A stretch of DNA of 21,353 bases, from contig QANT01001244.1 in the NCBI GenBank assembly GCA_003254885.1, positions 1-21,353 of the forward strand. Direction: 5' to 3'. This stretch comes from Purshia tridentata. Lineage: Eukaryota > Streptophyta > Magnoliopsida > Rosales > Rosaceae. The position numbers and the translations under genes were made by a program. Below, one piece after another: positions 10,162 to 21,353 of this stretch (positions within the stretch are counted from its first letter, which is position 1; the number at the start of each line of letters is the position of its first letter). The notes below the pieces were generated by a model that saw only the letters and a program-made list of their open reading frames with translations, did no database searches and was not told where the DNA came from.

Positions 10162-12234
10162 TCAGGAAAAGGCCAGAAACATGAGAAGCCAAAAGAGAGC
10201 CAATTTTGGTAATGCAATTAGATTTGCATGGGCAGAATTTGGTAGAACTGGGAATTGATCAGGTTGTGGCATCATGCATTCATCTCCATTGAAGTAGACT
10301 TTCCGAGGGAAAGCCCAACCGTCCTTAAATGTGAATGTGTTTGCATCCTTCTGAAGAATCAACTCTGACTGTACATTTCCCTCTGGTCCGGCTTCTTTTA
10401 GGAGGTCATTGAAGAATTTTATGCCATAAAACATACCACTGTCATCTGCATAACCAAATGGTACACGTTTTAGACCACTGTCATTACAAATTCATCATAT
10501 TTTTGTTTTTTCTATTAAAATATCATGTATTTTACAAACAAAGAAAGGTATATAGCCAAATATTGCAACAAATTATACCAAGGTACTATGTGTCTTTCAT
10601 TTTTCTTTTCAAATTAATCTGGAAAAGTCTGGACTTACTGTAGGATTTATATGGGACCAGTGGCTTGTACAAAAAGCTGAAAACTTCAGTAATAGTGTTG
10701 AGATTTGGATGTCCAACAACAAGTGTCCACTGTGTGTAATTTAACCGATAATTGAAATTAGTTATGGAAATCTTCACACGCCAATACTGCTTGTAGTTGG
10801 TTTTCACGTGCCAATGAACCCGAATTGGGCACATATGTTGTGTGCACTGAAACAATGGGGTGTTATCATTGGTTGGTGTGTGTATTCCCACAACACTAGA
10901 CAATTTTGAATCACTCCTGCATTATGCTCCAGTGTGCAAGTCAGTATTAAGATGCATGCTATGTAATTGAATAAAACATCAGAGCTGATAAGTGATAAAT
11001 GCTTACGCAACACAATTCTTTTTGCCTTGGCAACCACAGGCACAAGTTGGACAAGGAGTGATTGTAGAGTTGTAAAATGATGACATAGAGACACAACAGG
11101 TTGGGTAACGAGAAGCCAGAAGTTGTGAGTAAGTACATGTCACAACCCAAGTCACTGAAAATAAGAGTTATATGGTTAGAATTGCAGCAAATTAAACCAG
11201 TCTTGCTTAGAATTTATTTTTTTGGTTTAGGTAAAGAACCTACTCAATGCTTGAGTTTTTCGGCGACCATCAGGTGAGAGGGAAACTGTGGATCGCACAA
11301 CTTTTGCTTGGCTGCAAGTGTAGCCTGGTCCAGGACCAAGCAGAGTGAAGTTCTTTGGCAGTCTTACTGTTTTATTAGAAGTGCCAGAGCGGCCAACACT
11401 CAACTGGAAGGAAGAGACAGCAGCTGAAGGGTCTTGACCCCATGATGCCACAACACCAGCTTTGCAGCAATTTGCAATCTGTTGGTTGTATGGGACACCA
11501 GGGAGCAAGTCAACAACTGTAGGGTTTTTCTTACAACAATGTGGAATGCTTCCTTTAAACTTGGAACAGTCACCTTGGTCAATGGCTTGTGCTCCAACCA
11601 TGGACCAGATCACTTCTTTCTTTGCCCATACCCACCCTAAGCTCCATCCGGGGCTCATGATGTGCCGGTACATTTGAAAGTTGTTCATTGTCACCACTGC
11701 CTGCAAAATTTATCATTGTGCAGCATACATTCATCTTTAAAAAACATTTGTTGACAATCAATCAATATTATCAATATGCAATTTCAGACTTTGTTTCTTT
11801 TTCCCTCTCCCTTCACTTTCTTGTAAATCAATACAACATGATCGAATTCAAATTTCTCTGCTAGAGGCATCCATATTCTTATCAAATGCATGTCAAATGA
11901 ATTATTAAGTAACTTCTTCTGATAAAGCAATTACTAAATGGAAACTTGCATAAAGAATGAAAGAAGTAAAGGCCATACATTCAGATGATACTACTTACCA
12001 CATAACCGTCTGGAGTCCATGACATGACATCCCATTTCAATGTAATGTTCCCATTTGGATCCAAAGGATCATAAGCAGCTAAAATTAAATGAAACTTAAT
12101 ATAAGTGAAAGGACATTGATAGTATCAAAATTTCAACACAGAGTTTTCACTACTAGAAGCTCACCTGCATGAGAAATTATGACCATAAGGAAAACGGCTG
12201 AGAGAACTGGGGATGTATGCTTGTTCAAAATCAT
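10162..12234 (-). CDS. COBRA-like GPI-anchored protein, COBL4-like paralogue
   Basis: Six exons on the - strand join in frame: 12234-12165, 12078-11999, 11700-11244, 11154-11007, 10916-10639 and 10445-10162 (438 residues). Predicted role by family: a secreted, GPI-anchored, cellulose-binding wall protein. Visible features: a short signal peptide (about 1-24, core VLSAVFLMVIIS); AYDPLDPNGNITLKWDV; TMNNFQMYRHI; GWSLGWVWAKKEVIWSM; CCVS at 222-225 in the context YPTCCVSMSSFYN; CPTCACGC; FNGDECMMPQPDQFP; and a GPI tail after Asn414 (core LALFWLLMFLAF). Compared with the copy at 5483-8942, the usual TWNVTC reads TWVVTC, which removes a predicted N-glycosylation site. Compact introns (86-298 bases) carry no obvious transposon. 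A TA-rich TATA-like stretch lies near 12345-12360. No lesion is seen, so it appears functional. Exon 1 has the same length as in the pseudogene next to it, and the two look like a tandem pair. Confidence 0.9.
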
Positions 12235-13786
<1,552 letters not shown>

Positions 13787-16336
13787 TTAGTGATATGGTG
13801 AGCACAGAAAGAGTAGTAGTACCGAAACCAAAAGGGTAGCAGCAGCAAGTGTAGATGATGAAATTGGATTTGCATAAGCAGAGTTGGGTAGGAATGGATA
13901 TATATCAGGAAGGGGCATCATGCATTCATCACCATTGAAGTAAACTTTTAAAGGAAATGCCCGGCCTTGCTCCAATGTGAATTTATTCATGTCCTTTCTC
14001 AGAATCAACTCAGACTGGATATATCCATTAGGCCCAGCTTCCATTATTAGATCATTATGATTTTGTTTACCATAAAACATGCCGGTGTCATCTGCATATT
14101 CAATAGAATAACAGGTTGAGAAAAATAGATTATACAGTATGCTAGACCTTGACATATTTGTATTCTGTAGACTTACTTATTGAGCTGTATTGAATGAGTG
14201 GCTTATACACAAAGGAAGAAACATTGGCTAGTTTATTGAGATTTGGATGCTGAGCAACAAGTGTCCATTGTGTATAATTCATCAGGTAGTTGAAATTGGT
14301 GATGGTAATCTTCACACGCCAATACTTCTGGTTGTTAGTCTTGACATGCCAGTGCACTCGGATTGGGCACATGTGTTCTGTGCATTGTAACAATGGTTCA
14401 ATTTCCGTAGCTAAGGCTTTTAAATTTACCACACTTGGAGCCTAAGGGCCATACCTGCATTAATGATTTGATGTTAGAGGAAGATAATAACATGCAAAAA
14501 ATCAAAGATTGATTATGAAGGAATCATTACATGACCTTCAAATTAATTTGCTTCAATCCAATTTAAATGTAATTGAATAGGCTACTTACATGCAATTGTT
14601 CATATCTTTGCAACCACAAGCACAAGATGGACAGGGAGTAATCATGGGGCTGTAGAAAGATGACAAGGACACACAAGAAGTTGGATTCTTAGAGACGAGA
14701 AAGTGTGAGTAAGTGCAAGCCACAGTCCATGTCACTGCCAAAAAGGAAAACACAAAGTGTTGTTACACAAATTAATCACACAATGAACACGAGATTTATA
14801 GTGGTTCACCACGATCCATATGATTAGGCTACGTCTACTTGGTCTTTGAGTTCTCATTATGAATAGAAGTGTTACATTGTACAAAAGGAGCATAAGAGTT
14901 CTAGAGAGAAAATAAGGGCTAGGTCTAAAGATGGGAGAATGGGAAAATGAGGGAGAGAGGAGAGATCCCTTTCTATGTGGGTTAGGGTCTCTATTTATAA
15001 ATCATAGAGAGCCATTCCCTTACAATTGTTCAAATGTGGGACTTTAACATAAGGCCCAATTGAAGTCCAAAATAACATAGAGGTCCAATACAACATAAAT
15101 GTCCAAATAAAATACGGAGGCCCAATTAATAGTTTTAACACTACGCTAGTGGGTATTCGTCTCACAATTCATAGTATTTCTGCTCAGTGCACATATATGT
15201 ATCAACACAAAGGATTGGTAAAGATTGTTAAATGTTAACCAGGAGAACATGCTAAGCAAAATACAAGCTTCTTTGGAAGTATCCAGTATGTAAAATTGGG
15301 AAAAGAGATGTGTTTCTTTAGTGCCCATTTTCTTGTAGAAATTGTAAGAAACAGAATGTGACACTAGATATGCATATTTTGTTCAAACATGGTAGAAGTA
15401 AACTTACTCATTACTTGACTTCTACGCCGACCATCAGGTGAGAAGAAAACCGAGGGTGATACAATGGATGCAGCACTGCAAGTGCAGCCTGGTCCAGGGC
15501 CAAGAAAATAAAAATTCTTCGGTGGTTTTACTGTTTTATTTGAAGTACCTGAAGCCCAACACTCAGCTGAAATGCTGAGACTGCATCTGAGGGGTCTTGT
15601 CCCCATGATGCCAAAACACCACCCTTGCAGCAATCAGCATACCTTTGGTTCTTTGGAACCCCATGAAGCAAATCAACAACTGTAGGAGTTCTCCCGCAGT
15701 TGTGTGGAATATTTCCTTTGAACTTGGAACAGTGTCCTTGATCAGTGGCTTGAGCACCCACCATTGACCAGATCACTTCTTTCTTAGGCCATGTCCATCC
15801 TAAGGCCCATCCAGGGCTTGTGATGTGCCGGTACATTTGGTTGTTGCTTATTGTCACTGCTGCCTGAGTAACTACCATGGTAAGCATGTACTTGAATATA
15901 CTTTTGGAGGTTCTAAATGCCTGAATCTTTCTTATTTGAGCTTAGTCTTAAATAGCAAAATGTTAGATACTATCCTATTTATATTCTATACACTGTTGTT
16001 GAATTTATAACAAGAATTACTCAAAGTGTTCATTACATACTAAAATAAAATTAAAAAACACAGCTATACAAGTTTAGGTGACACTCACCACATAGCCATC
16101 AGGATTCCAAGACAAAACATCCCCCTTGATATTCATGCTTGCATATGGATCAAACGCATCATAAGCCACTAAAAACATGATGGGAGTAAGAAATGGAAGG
16201 TTAGAATAAGCAATGAGGCACAAAGGAATCATACTCCTAAATAGAGTATTATAATTAAAAGCTCACCTGCATAAGAAAATGCTGTCAAAGTCATGACAGA
16301 TACAAGAAATGTGCTTTTACATTTACAATTCTCCAT
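13787..16336 (-). pseudogene. COBRA-like pseudogene, COBL4-like paralogue
   Basis: All six family exons can be placed on the - strand with GT-AG sites: 16336-16267, 16168-16089, 15863-15408, 14734-14590, 14454-14177 and 14091-13787. Two lesions break it. First, exon 3 is 456 instead of 457 bases: a one-base deletion near 15553-15554, between SVG and GTSNKT, shifts the frame to a TAA at 15530-15528, giving about 161 residues. Second, exon 5 carries an in-frame TAG at 14444-14442, four codons after its conserved acceptor. Family-defining residues are also lost: CCVS reads SCVS, PHCCKK reads PHNCGR, IKWDV reads IKGDV, and GWAFPRK reads GRAFPLK. A signal peptide, Cys-rich CPSCACGC, FNGDECMMP and a hydrophobic tail are still readable. 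A canonical TATAAATA lies upstream, so transcription is possible. Nearest relative in the window: the gene at 10162-12234. Confidence 0.87.
14761..15140. mobile_element. Possible solo LTR or other repeat in intron 3 of the pseudogene
   Basis: The stretch begins TGTTACAC and ends TTTTAACA, giving TGTTA/TAACA short inverted ends with TG...CA termini as in LTRs. It contains a TATA-like CTATTTATAAATC (about 14991-15003) after a GA-rich stretch, and a downstream AT/GGCCCAA-rich part. Intron 3 here is 673 bases against 89 in the sister gene, so an insertion is likely. No convincing 5-base target duplication was found (AGTGT versus CTACG), so class and exact ends are uncertain. Confidence 0.4.
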
Positions 16337-16380
16337 GGCTCAAGTTTCAGTATGCTGGACTTTTTGCAGACAATATTCAG

Positions 16381-16388
16381 TATTTATA
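16381..16388 (-). promoter_or_regulatory. TATA box upstream of the pseudogene
   Basis: On the - strand the sequence reads CTTATAAATA, with the TATAAATA core about 45 bases before the ATG at 16336-16334. This is a near-consensus plant TATA box. It implies a very short leader. The broken gene may therefore still be transcribed. Confidence 0.5.
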
Positions 16389-17442
16389 AGCAACTAGGCC
16401 CTAACCAAAAGGAATTAATTGTTGGGTACTTCGACTACAGTTTTACACATGTCATGTTCTCATGTACTTCATTAGGACAAAAAGTACATGGCATTCAAAT
16501 AGGTATATGCGTAATGCAGTGTCATAGTCAGATGAACCAAACCAGTTTCATGTTTATTTACAGAAAAACAAAAGAATTTGCATAGCCATTAAAAGGGCAT
16601 CAATGAACAAACTTCATCACAATTCACTAGATTTTAAAAGCAATGAAACATGAACCTGCCAGCGAGACGGACACAGAATGCTGAGGTGATCTACTGATGA
16701 TCTCACAAGTTTCAGTGATTAACCAATCAACGTGAGCTGACTTGCCATATGTAGATAATAAATTTCTGATTACTGTGACATAAGATATAAAAGTGCTGAT
16801 ATTTTATTGGAAACTTAACTGGGTCAATCAAGCTCTAACGTACGTCAAGAATGAAAAATCAAGTTCATGACTGTAATAAGGATGAAATAGGAGTATAAGC
16901 TTACATCAAAAAGAGCATGGTGGGTTTGACATCTTCCCCTTTGTCTATTGTTCTGTTATATATTAGGATCTATAATATGACTGGCTGCAAGAAGCCTGGA
17001 ATTTTGATTCCTTGGACCCCAAGGCTTCCACTTGTGGCATATAAAACGAAGTTAATATATATATATATACACCATTTATCAAGCCAAAGTATTAGATGGG
17101 ACAAGTTTCTTGTTGCGTGACATTCTCTTGGAACATGAATGTATCACACAGTATATATGAATCATGTCCTTTGCCAAAATTAAATACATCTGTTTAACAT
17201 TGAATCTGCAGAAAGGTTGTGATTTTAACAGTGTCTTTGATACATTAAAGAATTGCATACTGCAACACAATGAAATTTCAGAACAGAAAAAGGATTTGAC
17301 TGGGGCCTGGGCTGAGCCATTCAGTGTCTCTGGGCCACACATGGCCTTGTAACTGGAAAAGGACCCAATAACATCCATAACTTGCTGGTGGGCAGGATTT
17401 ACTTATAACTTATAGGTTCTTTTACAAATCACCAACATACAT
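16389..17442. other. Intergenic region upstream of the pseudogene
   Basis: No coding region is supportable. The proximal part is presumed promoter of the - strand pseudogene. A (TA)n microsatellite is at about 17055-17070. The remaining sequence is AT-rich and I recognise nothing else in it. Confidence 0.45.
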
Positions 17443-17680
17443 AAATTATGATCACGTTTGCACTTCACTACTCGAATTAAAAATTGAATCAATATGTCAC
17501 TTTAATTTAAAACAATTTGCAATATAGATATAAAATATAAATAATAAATAATTGAATAAAAAATTATGATCACGTTTGCATTTCGCTACTCGAATTAAAA
17601 ATTGAATCAATATATTATTTTAATTTAAAACAATTTGCTATATACATATAAAATATAAATAATAAATAATTGAATAAAAA
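17443..17680. repeat. Tandem duplication, two copies of about 118 bases
   Basis: AAATTATGATCACGTTTGCA begins at 17561, and the same phrase with one change begins at 17443. The copies stay aligned through CTACTCGAATTAAAAATTG, TTTAATTTAAAACAATTTGC and AAATATAAATAATAAATAAT. A handful of substitutions separate the two. No coding capacity. This looks like a simple direct duplication of AT-rich DNA. Confidence 0.85.
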
Positions 17681-18660
17681 AATTGAAAAACAGAAGAAAA
17701 AAATAAAGGGCTGAGAGCTCCGACCCAGCCCCGTCGCACCCCCCTCCCCCCTCAGCCCTTCACACCCACCTCCGGCTTTTGAGGCAGATATAGTGCTTGC
17801 AGAATAAAATGACTACTGCTGTATGAGGCAAGTTAGCTCAAAGGATTTCCTAAAGGAAGAAAAGGAGAAAGTTACTTTGGTAACTTGTTTTTGCTTTTGG
17901 GTCAAATGTTCCGTTTTGCTTTTCTTCAAGGAAGAGTCAAAAGTGCACTAGGGAGAAAGAGAGATAGAGTGAAAGAGAGTGAGAGTACAGTGTTCCCAAA
18001 AAAGAGGTCACATGAGTAGCAGGTGATTATGTTTGGACAGAAACATTAAGGGACTGATTCATATTGTATTACATTGTAAATTTGTTTAAATTAAGATGAT
18101 AGATTGATTCAATTTTCAATTCAGATAGTAAAATGCAATGAAATTACAATTCAGGTGAATGACTTGTAATTAAACTTAACTCATAAGACTCATGCCTAAT
18201 GTGGACCTGTCATGGTTGGGCTATATATGCTGTTCAGCCTCTTATTCTTAACTTATGGTAAGGCCTATAAATAAGTCCAACAACCGATTAAGTAATCACC
18301 ACTTATTTATGACCTACTTTTAAGAAAAATTGTATGAATGGTTACATTAGATTAATCAAAATTAGTAGATTAGATTAGCAGAGTAATCCCATATTCCCAG
18401 TTGTCTGACAGCAGAGCAATCATGCAAACCACATAGTTTACAAAGCAACATTGATTAATTAATCCCAGATGGTTGTATTGGTTGGCAGCAAGTGGTGAGC
18501 AGTTGGCTTTGTCGGTGAGCTGTAAGCATATATCCTTTTTCAATTTCAAGTTTTCAACTTCGAAATGTACAAAACATGTTCACCTTATGGTGTATAATAT
18601 ATCAATCAACCCCATACGGCAAATCCCAGCTCAGGTTGCCAATCCCAAGACCTATTACTA
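17681..18660. other. Intergenic region with C-rich and GA-rich patches
   Basis: No gene is supportable. A C-rich patch lies at about 17721-17760 (with CCCCCCTCCCCCCTC), unusual for this AT-rich surrounding. A GA-rich stretch lies at about 17945-17990. The rest is ordinary AT-rich DNA. Confidence 0.4.
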
Positions 18661-19606
18661 TATGGGAAATTTTAGTATCCCTTACTAAAATTACCATTAA
18701 GAACAAATTATAACTTTTAAAAAATCAAATTTTCTTTTCATACCCAACATAATACCCAACTCCTTTATCAATCCTAACATAACCATCTTCACTCATCCTC
18801 GCTCACACTTACACCCTATCTTACATTTACACTAATATCAAATTAAACTCTAACATCAAAATAAGGGTTTTTAGGTAAATGAATGGTAAAATCGTACCTT
18901 ATGAGCCTCCAAATGATGTATACGTGCATTTTGTGTAATTTTTTTGCATTTTTCCATGTTATAGACGTTTTAAAAATTTTTGGTTCGGGATGTGTTCGGC
19001 AAACCAGAACCGAACACGACTACAATGTTCGGTTGGAGCTGGCCAAACAAATGACAAATGTTCGGTTGGAGACAGCCGAACAAATGAGAAATGTTCGGTT
19101 GGAGCCGGCCGAACAAATGCCAACCGAACATTTGCGACGAACTCGGCAGACCAGAGCCGAATGACCTCCGACAGCATAAATGAATCCAACCCAAAAATCC
19201 ACCAAAAACTCAAACTAATGAATAAAATTCATATAAAAACAACAAACTTATTGTAAAATACGTTTAATTTGTCCAAAATAACAAATAAAAAGCTTAAGGA
19301 CTGAGATTAGATGTTCTATTCAATGGTGGTGAGGGGAATATGGTAGCTATTAGGTATGGTGTTGGGTATGGGTGTAGTGTAAATGCTTGGGTTGGGAGAG
19401 AAATTTATTATTGTTGGGTATGTGTGTAAAATTATGGATAAAGAGAGAAAATTAAAATAAAGGGTTGGGTATCTATTAATAAGGGTAATATGGTAATTGA
19501 GATTGGGTAAAATAAGAAAAAACTGATTTAAAAAAGTTGGGTGTTGGGTAAATTAAGAAATTGGGTAACAAAAGAAGATTGTTGGGTATAAATAGAAATT
19601 CCCATA
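18661..19606. mobile_element. Putative non-autonomous DNA transposon with inverted ends
   Basis: The left end reads TATGGGAAATTTTAGTATCC. The reverse complement of the right end reads TATGGGAATTTCTATTTATACCC, so the first dozen bases match closely. The left arm is rich in TACCCAAC and the right arm in GTTGGGTA, so the inverted relationship extends inwards in diverged form. The centre holds a GC-richer block of 33-base repeats with GTTCGG motifs. No transposase is visible. The flanks give no perfect target duplication. A 9-base comparison (TTACTATAT with ATAATATTT) matches at only 6 positions, so a Mutator-like origin is only a guess. Confidence 0.55.
19025..19123. repeat. Three tandem copies of a 33-base GTTCGGTTGGAG repeat
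   Basis: ATGTTCGGTTGGAG recurs at 19025, 19058 and 19091, a period of exactly 33 bases, each followed by a GCCRAACAAATG block. A short palindrome, CAAATGCC then AACCGAACATTTG, closes the array. Flanking GTTCGG/CCGAAC words lie at about 18981-19020 and CGGCAGACC near 19143. Because 33 is a multiple of three, all frames read as short peptide repeats. These are not judged to be genes. Confidence 0.9.
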
Positions 19607-20460
19607 ATATTTCCCTATCACAAGCCAATTGAAATCCTACTAGGATAGACTGAAAATCATGAGAATAAAGTACCAACTGCCAATGGGCATCAGTAATAAG
19701 GTACAAGTAGCATTGCAATGGGCATGTATCAGTAATAAAATTGACATCCGAAACTACGTATGAGTAGCATTACAATGGGCGTCCGTTAGTACTAAGATTG
19801 CTATAATAGCTTATGACTTTAAAGTCATTAATTCATTCTGCATGAAGCTACGAAATATATGACTCATTCATATGAAATTAGATGCAGCAACACTACCATG
19901 TAATGAATTTCCACAATAAAGTGAATCCCTTAGTTAAACTAGAAGATTTCAATATACATTTCTTTATGAAGGAAGTTTGAATCCTTTAATTTTCATCAAA
20001 TATCACATGTTGGATGAGGAATGAAATAAGAAGCAAAAGAATAAGGTTACAGCAGAATTAGTTATGCAGAGAACACAAGAGTTTGAGTTGCTGCAACAGA
20101 GTTCTTGATTGTTTTTTATTCATCAAATTGCTGAAGATTATATAACTAATACATTCATATAAGCATATAGCTCTAGAATTTTATTTCCTTGAAAACTGAT
20201 AAGGTAAATACAAGTTTACATATAAACACAAATTTTGTAACAAAACAATCCGTATAGAATTTGGACCAAATAAAGTAACTGCTTGGGTGCCAGCTTGCAC
20301 CTTACACTTAGTCACAAAATTTCAAAATCAGAATTACTTAAAATTGACAAGCAAGATTGTGGGAAAAGGAAAGCCCATGGCCACAGGAGAAGGAATATAC
20401 CACAATCGAGTTGATTCGATGCCGAGTTCATCGAAATGCTGGCCGGAAAAAAACGCTAAG
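19607..20460. other. Intergenic region, AT-rich
   Basis: No gene is supportable. A loosely repeated phrase, CAATGGGC followed by a TCAGTAATAA-like segment, occurs around 19680, 19715 and 19776, suggesting a decayed minor tandem repeat. A less AT-rich stretch at about 20375-20460 (with TGCTGGCCGG) looks different from its surroundings and may be a fragment of an unidentified repeat or gene leader. Confidence 0.4.
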
Positions 20461-20487
20461 TTTTCTTCTAGATCTAATTAGATCTGT

Positions 20488-20587
20488 GAAACAGAGAGAG
20501 AGGGAGAGGGAGAGGGGACTGGGAGAGAGGTGCTATCCCAAAAATCTGTGAGACAAAGAGGGAAAGGGAGAGAGACGGAAAGGAAGA
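20488..20587. repeat. GA-rich microsatellite region
   Basis: An imperfect (GAGAGG)n/(GA)n tract begins at about 20491 and recurs after a short interruption up to about 20587. On the - strand this reads as a CT-rich tract like a plant 5' leader, but no convincing coding start follows it. Confidence 0.6.
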
Positions 20588-21353
20588 GAAACGTTAGAAT
20601 ATGGACCGGGTTAGATGTTATTGGACCTCCTTAGAAACATCAAAAAGCACTTGGGTGTTAAAGGTAGAGGGAGCCCAAATATGGGTTTTATAATCATTTA
20701 CTTAAAAAATTATACTATATATCAAAACTATAAGGGTAGACTTGGAAATATAAAAAAAAATATAATAAAAACATTTAAAAAAAGAGAAGGAGTGTAAATG
20801 GAGAAAAGTGGAGTGTAAAAATCACCTCCCTTGATATATTATAGCACAGCAAAAGTACATAACAAACGTGAACAAATATACAAACAAAACAAAACAAAAC
20901 TAGAACAAATATTAATCTTATTTATAATAAAAAATAATGTTGGACAGTTGACAAATTATATAATTAACCCATAATTGATATATGGGATTATGAGTTGATT
21001 ATGGTTTTTGAATTAATTAGCTTTGAATTATGTAGTTAGGAGTTGATCACAATTAGATGTAAATTATGGAATTAGATTTTACATTCTTAGCTATGTATTG
21101 TTTCTACTACTATAAATTACTCCAAGATGGAGAAGAATAAAACCAGAACTAATTACAAATAAATCAATAAAAAGTTATTATATTACAATTAAATGTAAAT
21201 GCCCCATAACCCCCTAATTAGAGCTACAATATTCTTAAACCCCCACCTTATATTAAACTATCCCAAAACCCCTTAGTTTTCATTTAAACTCTCTCAAAAC
21301 CCCCCTTTTCAAAGCCAGCCCCTTTTAATATTTATTATATTCCAATTATATCC
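20588..21353. other. AT-rich intergenic region to the window end
   Basis: No gene is supportable. The stretch has poly(A) runs (about 20750-20790), AACAAAAC-type low complexity near 20880-20900, and a final part with repeated CCCC blocks (about 21200-21320: CCCCATAACCCCC, AACCCCCAC, AAAACCCC, AAAACCCCCC), which suggests a degenerate simple repeat. Confidence 0.4.

Noticed and set aside
14142..14432. Open frame starting just after the TAG in exon 5 of the pseudogene, as a possible separate gene start
   Set aside because: It begins at a non-ATG codon, lacks a signal peptide and is simply the rest of the conserved exon 5.
14441..14454. Alternative splice acceptor (CCTTAG) that would remove the TAG in exon 5
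   Set aside because: Using it removes 13 bases, which is not a multiple of three, and the resulting frame runs quickly into another stop.
18883..19256. Overlapping frames on both strands with an 11-residue peptide repeat
   Set aside because: The 33-base DNA repeat is a multiple of three, so every frame stays open and looks repetitive. No start context, domain or conserved protein feature.

Overview
This is a plant nuclear window, most likely from a dicot and perhaps a woody one, although the species cannot be fixed from sequence alone. The evidence is AT-rich intergenic DNA, canonical GT-AG introns, CT-rich leaders, MITE-type transposons in introns, and genes of a plant-specific family.

The genic part (about 1.8-16.3 kb) is a cluster of four COBRA-family genes. 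These encode secreted, GPI-anchored proteins that bind cellulose and control microfibril orientation and cellulose deposition. Each gene has six coding exons with splice junctions at the same positions and in the same phase. Exons 2, 3 and 5 are 80, 457 and 278 nt in every copy, except that exon 3 of the fourth copy is 456 nt. Copy 1 (1812-4878, + strand) encodes 456 residues and is recognisably the COBRA (COB) orthologue of the primary-wall type. Copy 2 (5483-8942, - strand) encodes 465 residues and is of the COBL4/IRX6 secondary-wall type. It is convergent with copy 1. Copy 3 (10162-12234, - strand) encodes 438 residues and is an intact, more diverged COBL4-like paralogue. Copy 4 (13787-16336, - strand) is its sister but is a pseudogene: a one-base deletion in exon 3 shifts the frame, exon 5 carries an in-frame TAG, and several family-defining residues are changed.

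Mobile DNA accounts for most of the intron-size differences. Intron 3 of copy 2 holds a hAT-type MITE (7340-8017). Its intron 4 holds two adjacent long-hairpin foldback elements (about 6231-6650 and 6651-7068). Intron 3 of the pseudogene holds a possible LTR remnant (about 14761-15140). Without these, the copy 2 introns shrink to about 100 nt, like those of copy 3.

The flanks (1-1590 and 16.4-21.35 kb) contain no gene I can support. They hold microsatellites, a 118-bp tandem duplication (17443-17680), and a roughly 0.95-kb element with inverted ends around three 33-bp repeats (18661-19606). I see no new molecular system. The interest lies in the tandem COBRA/COBL4 cluster, its decaying copy, and the hairpin elements inside a cell-wall gene.
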